Positions 7,899 through 11,395 of a DNA stretch of 11,395 nt are shown one piece after another. Position 1 is the first letter of the stretch, and each line of letters opens with the position of its first letter. Position numbers and translations under genes: made by a program. The notes under the pieces were generated by a model, which did no database searches, had not been told where the DNA came from, and was given only the letters and a program-made list of their open reading frames with translations. The stretch comes from Eubacteriales bacterium (lineage in GTDB: Bacteria > Bacillota > Clostridia > Acetivibrionales > STF1-152): positions 1 to 11,395 of the forward strand of contig JAQVNH010000015.1 of the NCBI GenBank assembly GCA_028703215.1, in the 5' to 3' direction.

Positions 7899-8441
7899 TC
7901 AAGCTTCATCCTTGTTCTTCAGCAAATCCAATATCGGTGTGAATCTTAGCATCACGAATACAACAGCTACCGATATAATAAGTTCTATCACCATATAGCT
8001 TCCGTTGTAAAGTATCGAATAAACGAGCGGACTTTGACCTTCCGGAGCGAAGCTCGCAAATACCAAAACCCCCGAAACGACATGGCAGATAAATCTCCCC
8101 GCAATACCAAGGCCGGAGCCTATCAGCATGCCGGGAGTGCTTTTTCGGATAAGTCCCGCCAGTCCCAGGCAGCCAAACGCAACAAGATAGTCGAAAAGAA
8201 TGGAAAGGGGATGAAAAGACCATATCGGCCCAAGCACGAACTGCAAAGTGCCAAAAATTACTCCCAGCAGAACACCCTTGCCCAAGCCCCATCTAATTGC
8301 GAATATCAATATCGGGACCATTGAGGCAAGGGTCACCGAGCCTCCCATCAGAGCCGTCCACACCTTCACATAGCTTAAAAGCTGAGCCAGAGCCAGCATT
8401 ATTCCTGCTTCTGCCAACATCTTTACATTAATCTTCCTCAT
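7899..8441 (-). CDS. thiT: ECF transporter thiamine-binding S component
   Basis: A 180-residue integral membrane protein with about six hydrophobic helices, the substrate-binding subunit of an energy-coupling-factor thiamine transporter. It must pair with EcfA, EcfA' and EcfT, which are not in this window. The signature GGSVTLASMVPI (33-44) is present. From my recollection of Lactococcus lactis ThiT, the thiamine-contact residues align as follows: Glu84/Tyr85 are Asp84/Tyr85 here, His125 is His120, Trp133 is Phe128, and Tyr146/Asn151 are Tyr141/Asn146. The Glu-to-Asp and Trp-to-Phe changes are conservative and I believe occur in Bacillus-type members. The ATG at 8441 has AGGAG six bases upstream, directly after the riboswitch terminator. 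With thiN it forms an import-and-activate pair whose product, TPP, represses the unit through the leader. Confidence 0.95.
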   Translation of the reverse strand: MRKINVKMLAEAGIMLALAQLLSYVKVWTALMGGSVTLASMVPILIFAIRWGLGKGVLLGVIFGTLQFVLGPIWSFHPLSILFDYLVAFGCLGLAGLIRKSTPGMLIGSGLGIAGRFICHVVSGVLVFASFAPEGQSPLVYSILYNGSYMVIELIISVAVVFVMLRFTPILDLLKNKDEA

Positions 8442-8455
8442 AATATTCTCCTCTC

Positions 8456-8493
8456 AAAAACAAATCCCTTCTTCCTGAAGAGGACGAAGGGAT
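8456..8493 (-). terminator. Intrinsic terminator of the TPP riboswitch expression platform
   Basis: On the minus strand ATCCCTTC (8493-8486) pairs perfectly with GAAGGGAT (8471-8464), eight base pairs. Inside it TCCT and AGGA continue the stem past one G-A mismatch, closing a CTTC loop. TTGTTTTT follows at once. This is a textbook rho-independent terminator between aptamer and thiT, so TPP most likely acts by premature transcription termination. Confidence 0.92.
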
Positions 8494-8512
8494 GCACATT
8501 AATATCACTATA

Positions 8513-8598
8513 TGCTACCTCCGCTGGCATTATCCAGTTCAGGTCATATGGGTCGAAGCTTTGCTTCCTCTCAGCACGGCTTTCGCCGGCTCCCCAGT
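8513..8598 (-). promoter_or_regulatory. TPP riboswitch aptamer (THI element)
   Basis: The minus-strand leader of thiT contains the conserved TPP aptamer in full order. GGGG (8595-8592) can pair with ACCC (8553-8550) as P2. P3 is CGGC-GAAA-GCCG (8588-8577), followed by the invariant CTGAGAG (8574-8568). A GAAGC/GCTTC hairpin forms the variable P3a arm. ACCTGAACTGGATAATGCC (8544-8526) provides P4 and P5, with CTGG/CCAG and ACCT/AGGT pairs, and GCGGAGG closes the core. The closing helix P1 looks short. Its position between a promoter and the terminator before thiT fits feedback control by TPP made by ThiN. This and the neighbouring promoter and terminator elements fill most of the 341-base gene-free stretch 8442-8782; I see no gene in it. 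Confidence 0.96.
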
Positions 8599-8632
8599 TT
8601 TGGACTTGGTTTTAATTTTATACTGCATAGAC

Positions 8633-8661
8633 ATAATAATATATTTTGGAAGAAATATCAA
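8633..8661 (-). promoter_or_regulatory. Promoter of the riboswitch-thiT-thiN transcript
   Basis: On the minus strand TTGATA (8661-8656) and TATTAT (8638-8633) are separated by exactly 17 bases, close to the SigA consensus. Transcription would start near 8626, about 30 bases before the first conserved aptamer bases, which fits a leader made of aptamer and terminator. Confidence 0.72.
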
Positions 8662-8663
8662 GA

Positions 8664-8692
8664 TTGTGAAAATATTATTCCTGTGGTAGCAT
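8664..8692 (+). promoter_or_regulatory. Likely promoter of the 629-residue anchored protein gene
   Basis: TTGTGA (8664-8669), a 17-base spacer and TAGCAT (8687-8692) lie on the plus strand. TGG just before the -10 gives an extended TGn element. It sits back to back with the thiT promoter, only two bases apart at their -35 boxes. The leader would be about 84 bases. The -10 hexamer is the same as in the nitronate monooxygenase promoter. Confidence 0.45.
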
Positions 8693-8782
8693 AAATACAG
8701 AACCAACAAAGAACAATACATATTAGAAGTCCCGCTGCTCGTTGGCTCCACTCGAAATCATAAAGCGGATGGAGGCAATCAC

Positions 8783-10672
8783 ATGAATAAAAAACAGGCG
8801 ATTCTTTTAGGTGTCGGCGGCGCAGTTGCCACAGCGGCGGTAATAGGAGGAGCGGCTCTCCTGAATGGGCGTCCCGGCGTTGAACCGGCAAATCAATCGA
8901 GCGTAAATGACACATCTTATCAATCGGAAAGCTCTGCTTCGAGTGAAATGGAGCAGTATCTGGAGCAGATTCGGAGCTATGACGAGGAAAAACAGAAATT
9001 ATTGAACTCCACCATATTTTATCAGGGCAACGCTACCATTCAGGAGACCTATAAAGCAGTATCGGGAATGGAAGGCGACACGCCTGTCACGGGAAGCGCT
9101 GCGATGGTTTCAGAGGATATTGTCGCCTATGATGAACGCACTGATAAATGCTATCTCGTGGCAAGGCGGATCTCGTTATTGGGAGACGGAATCAAGGATT
9201 ATTCTTATCTTGATATATATAGCGGAACTGCCACAGTAAAAGTCTGCGGGATACTGACAGAGTATTATGGCAACGGAATACTTAAGGCATATGATGTTGC
9301 GGACGCCCTTGGAGGAAAGAAGGGATATTATCTCGATTTTTCGACCAATCCCGTTCGCTTTGACTGCAGCACAGAGATCATATATACCAATCCTCCCGTA
9401 AAAAAAACATACTGGGTCCAAATTATCGGTCCTACAGAAATTTCATTGGTGGATACCGGGGTGTTTACACCCGAAGAGCTTCCATATGGTGAAGTTGGAT
9501 TGATGCCGGGACTGCCTCATTTATTCAACGAAAAAACTTATAACTCGAGTCAAACATTGATATATGAGAAAACGGGCGGTAAATGGGCTCCCCAGGGCAC
9601 TTTTATGTTTGATTATAAAAAAATGGCTTATGACGAGGTTAAGGATTTTCTTGACGAGCTGAAAACAGAAGCCCAAAAAGACAAACAACTGGAAGACGCT
9701 GCGGAAAAACTTTCCGATGCCTGGAAAGACGCATTGGAAGCTGAGCGTGAGATGGAGACGATAATAGACGCATCAGATGGGATCAAGAGTTACGTCGATT
9801 GTTTTTCTGTGGAAAGCTCTGCGGATGCAAGAGATGCAATAAATGAGGCTGAGATGCTTGTAAATAGCTCAGAGTTCAACGGAGAGGTTATTCGGGCGAA
9901 CGAAAGCTTGGACAATATGGAGTCGTCAGGAGGCTCTCTTCGGAAGCTGGAAGATTTCAGCCTGGATGGTGGCGGAGGCGGCGAACAACAAGAGGCAGCG
10001 GAAGCAATGGGAAGCCTTCTGCCGGTTCTGAGAGAATATATGTCTGTATATCGAGAGGCAATTGCGGAAGTGCAAAATAATACGGGGAAACTTGGCATGG
10101 CGATCAAAGGCAAGACTGAACTCGAAGAAGATGCCCGGCTGATTTTGGAGAAGATACGCGAGGGAGCTTCTGAGCTTGAGCGGCTAAGTGTTTGTTTGGA
10201 ACAATTGTGTACCGACTTTTCCGAGGTACTGCTTAGCTATGATCAAGGCAAAGGCATTGATGATACAGAGTACGCAGCGCTGGAACGTCTTTGCGGGCTT
10301 TGGGAAAACACTCTTCAGGAATCGATTTCGGGAACTGGCCCAATCGTTGATATTGAAGACGGCATTGCGATCCCGGACGACTATCCGTCAGATATCGTCC
10401 CGCTTCCCAAAGACGCAGCAGCTGTTATTTATGAAAAAGATACTGACGGGACTATCATGCTGACAGTCAAAACTAATATGACACAAGCGGACGCGATCGG
10501 ATACTACGAAGCCGCTTTCTCCGGCGAACCCGGCATATCAAGCTTTTCAATGGGAGATATGTGGACTATGAACGGCAATAAGGAAAACTTTGAATTGAGT
10601 ATGCTAATTTCAGAGAATCTCTTTGGCGGCAGCGAGCCAACCATGATCCAGATCACGCTCATCCCCGAATAA
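8783..10672 (+). CDS. Membrane-anchored extracytoplasmic protein of unknown function
   Basis: I do not recognise this 629-residue protein. Residues 1-6 are basic and about 7-27 form one hydrophobic helix (ILLGVGGAVATAAVIGGAAL), an uncleaved anchor or signal sequence. No lipobox cysteine follows, so it is not a lipoprotein by this criterion. A Ser/Gln-rich linker (about 34-52) leads to a mixed alpha/beta region (about 75-285). Next come acidic, Lys- and Glu-rich helices likely to form coiled coils (about 285-375), a Gly run at about 396-400, and a second long helical region (about 405-510). The C-terminal part from about 531 begins DDYPSDIVPLPKDA and resembles the small alpha/beta modules with a YP...P start that end many clostridial exported proteins; I cannot name a family. 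GGAGG lies seven bases before the ATG. It is transcribed divergently from thiT, and no terminator was recognised after its stop. Confidence 0.87.
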   Translation: MNKKQAILLGVGGAVATAAVIGGAALLNGRPGVEPANQSSVNDTSYQSESSASSEMEQYLEQIRSYDEEKQKLLNSTIFYQGNATIQETYKAVSGMEGDTPVTGSAAMVSEDIVAYDERTDKCYLVARRISLLGDGIKDYSYLDIYSGTATVKVCGILTEYYGNGILKAYDVADALGGKKGYYLDFSTNPVRFDCSTEIIYTNPPVKKTYWVQIIGPTEISLVDTGVFTPEELPYGEVGLMPGLPHLFNEKTYNSSQTLIYEKTGGKWAPQGTFMFDYKKMAYDEVKDFLDELKTEAQKDKQLEDAAEKLSDAWKDALEAEREMETIIDASDGIKSYVDCFSVESSADARDAINEAEMLVNSSEFNGEVIRANESLDNMESSGGSLRKLEDFSLDGGGGGEQQEAAEAMGSLLPVLREYMSVYREAIAEVQNNTGKLGMAIKGKTELEEDARLILEKIREGASELERLSVCLEQLCTDFSEVLLSYDQGKGIDDTEYAALERLCGLWENTLQESISGTGPIVDIEDGIAIPDDYPSDIVPLPKDAAAVIYEKDTDGTIMLTVKTNMTQADAIGYYEAAFSGEPGISSFSMGDMWTMNGNKENFELSMLISENLFGGSEPTMIQITLIPE

Positions 10673-10814
10673 TCGTCTTGACGGACAAAAATCAATTTCA
10701 TTTATCGGAGACAAATCAATGGAGAGAATGAAGCTTTTTGATTTAGTCGTCGCTTTTAAGCGCGGCAGGATACTTTAAGAATAATGGTTTTATTGCTGAT
10801 ATAAGTGTTTAGTG

Positions 10815-10843
10815 TTTTCAAATCATTGCAAAAGCAGTAGAAT
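10815..10843 (+). promoter_or_regulatory. Likely promoter of the acyltransferase gene
   Basis: TTTTCA (10815-10820) and TAGAAT (10838-10843) are 17 bases apart. The -10 matches the SigA consensus at five of six bases, the -35 at four of six. Transcription would start near 10850, giving a leader of about 36 bases before the ATG at 10886. Confidence 0.4.
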
Positions 10844-10885
10844 AAACAAAGTAAAAAACCTTATTGGTATCAACGAGGAGCATTT

Positions 10886-11395
10886 ATGATCAAATCAAAG
10901 CAAGACTACTTATATTATCTGGAAGCTGACCGAAAAGCATTGCAAATCAAGAAAACATTGAACAATCTCATTTATCATGAGGTATGGAAATTTCAACGGC
11001 TGCTGAGAAAGGCGGAATATTACCACAACTGCAATAAGCCCAAATTAGCCAAAACCTGTGTATTTCTGAGGTTCAGAAGGATGGGAACAAAACTTGGCTT
11101 TACCATACCTCCAAATGCATTTGGCCCGGGTTTGGCTATTGCGCATAAAGGAACGATTGTTGTAAACGGGACAGCAAGAATAGGAAAAAATTGCCGTCTT
11201 CATGTTTGTGTGAGCATAGGGACTCAAGCAGGGAAAGACGCCTCCGCTCCGGTCGTGGGAGATAATTGTTACATCGGGCCGGGAGTTAAGATGTTTGGAA
11301 AAATCGTTATCGGCGATAATATGGCGATAGGCGCGAATGCCGTAGTAAATAAAAGCTTTCCGGAAGGAAATGCAACAATTGCAGGCGCGCCAGCA
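10886..11395 (+). CDS. Serine acetyltransferase-like hexapeptide-repeat acyltransferase, 3'-truncated
   Basis: 170 codons are present with no stop before the window ends. GAGGAG lies five bases before the ATG. Residues 1-50 are helical and basic, shorter than the N-terminal domain of classical CysE. From about residue 75 the sequence turns into left-handed beta-helix hexapeptide repeats (IVVNGTARIGKNC, VVGDNCYIGPGVKMFG, IVIGDNMAIGANAVV), ending at AGAPA. His87 in AIAHKGTIVVNG aligns with the catalytic His of CysE (LDHATGIVVG). The second CysE active-site His, in its HP motif, is replaced by Ala121 in SAPVVG, and the Asp before the first His is Ala86. This pattern is typical, as far as I recall, of acetyltransferases in surface-polysaccharide loci, where the acceptor may be a sugar rather than L-serine. 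The role is therefore either cysteine precursor synthesis or glycan O-acetylation. The neighbours beyond the window would decide. Confidence 0.87.
   Translation, partial: MIKSKQDYLYYLEADRKALQIKKTLNNLIYHEVWKFQRLLRKAEYYHNCNKPKLAKTCVFLRFRRMGTKLGFTIPPNAFGPGLAIAHKGTIVVNGTARIGKNCRLHVCVSIGTQAGKDASAPVVGDNCYIGPGVKMFGKIVIGDNMAIGANAVVNKSFPEGNATIAGAPA

Noticed and set aside
7906..8292. 128-codon alternative frame within thiT
   Set aside because: It is fully contained in the well-supported thiT gene, starts without a ribosome site and has no recognisable features.
10678..10706. TTGACG with TTTATC at 17-base spacing after the 629-residue protein gene
   Set aside because: The -35 is good but the -10 matches only three bases, and the implied start would leave the small frame at 10719 without a ribosome site.

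Overview
The window looks like a chromosomal segment from a Gram-positive anaerobe of the Clostridia type (Bacillota). Pointers are a very large SLH-anchored surface protein, an ECF-type thiamine transporter subunit under a TPP riboswitch with an intrinsic terminator, strong GGAGG-like ribosome binding sites before nearly every gene, and SigA-like promoters with 17-base spacers. No rRNA, tRNA, CRISPR array, insertion sequence or phage gene was seen. Genus-level placement is not possible by reading alone.

Layout. Bases 2-4624 (+) hold the 3' part of a gene for a modular extracellular protein: beta-rich N-terminal part, propeller-like repeats, two CARDB-like domains, two bacterial Ig-like domains, a FIVAR-like helical spacer and three C-terminal SLH domains. 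It converges on a block of five minus-strand genes. In their direction of transcription these are thiT and thiN (8441-7227), then a membrane-tethered XRE regulator and a nitroreductase (7065-5858), then a nitronate monooxygenase-like flavin enzyme with its own good promoter (5745-4678). The 341-base divergent region 8442-8782 carries the thiT promoter, a TPP aptamer, a terminator and a likely promoter for the plus-strand gene beyond it. That gene (8783-10672) encodes a 629-residue membrane-anchored extracytoplasmic protein of unknown function. The window ends inside a hexapeptide-repeat acyltransferase gene resembling serine acetyltransferase (10886 onward).

How the parts work together. thiT and thiN form a thiamine salvage unit: ThiT with an ECF energising module encoded elsewhere imports thiamine, ThiN pyrophosphorylates it to TPP, and TPP binding to the leader is expected to end transcription before thiT. 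The HTH-membrane protein and nitroreductase are 23 bases apart and probably one transcript; with the nitronate monooxygenase-like enzyme next to them they suggest a small flavoenzyme locus for nitro or related electrophilic compounds (inference). The surface protein, the anchored 629-residue protein and the acyltransferase have no evident link to these metabolic genes.

Most worth a second look: an eight-base sequence shared by the TPP aptamer core and the thiT Shine-Dalgarno, both able to pair with the terminator's apical arm; the unassigned 629-residue protein; the cysteine cluster at the C-terminus of the nitronate monooxygenase-like protein; and the membrane-tethered regulator paired with a nitroreductase. 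I did not find convincing evidence of a wholly new multi-gene system.
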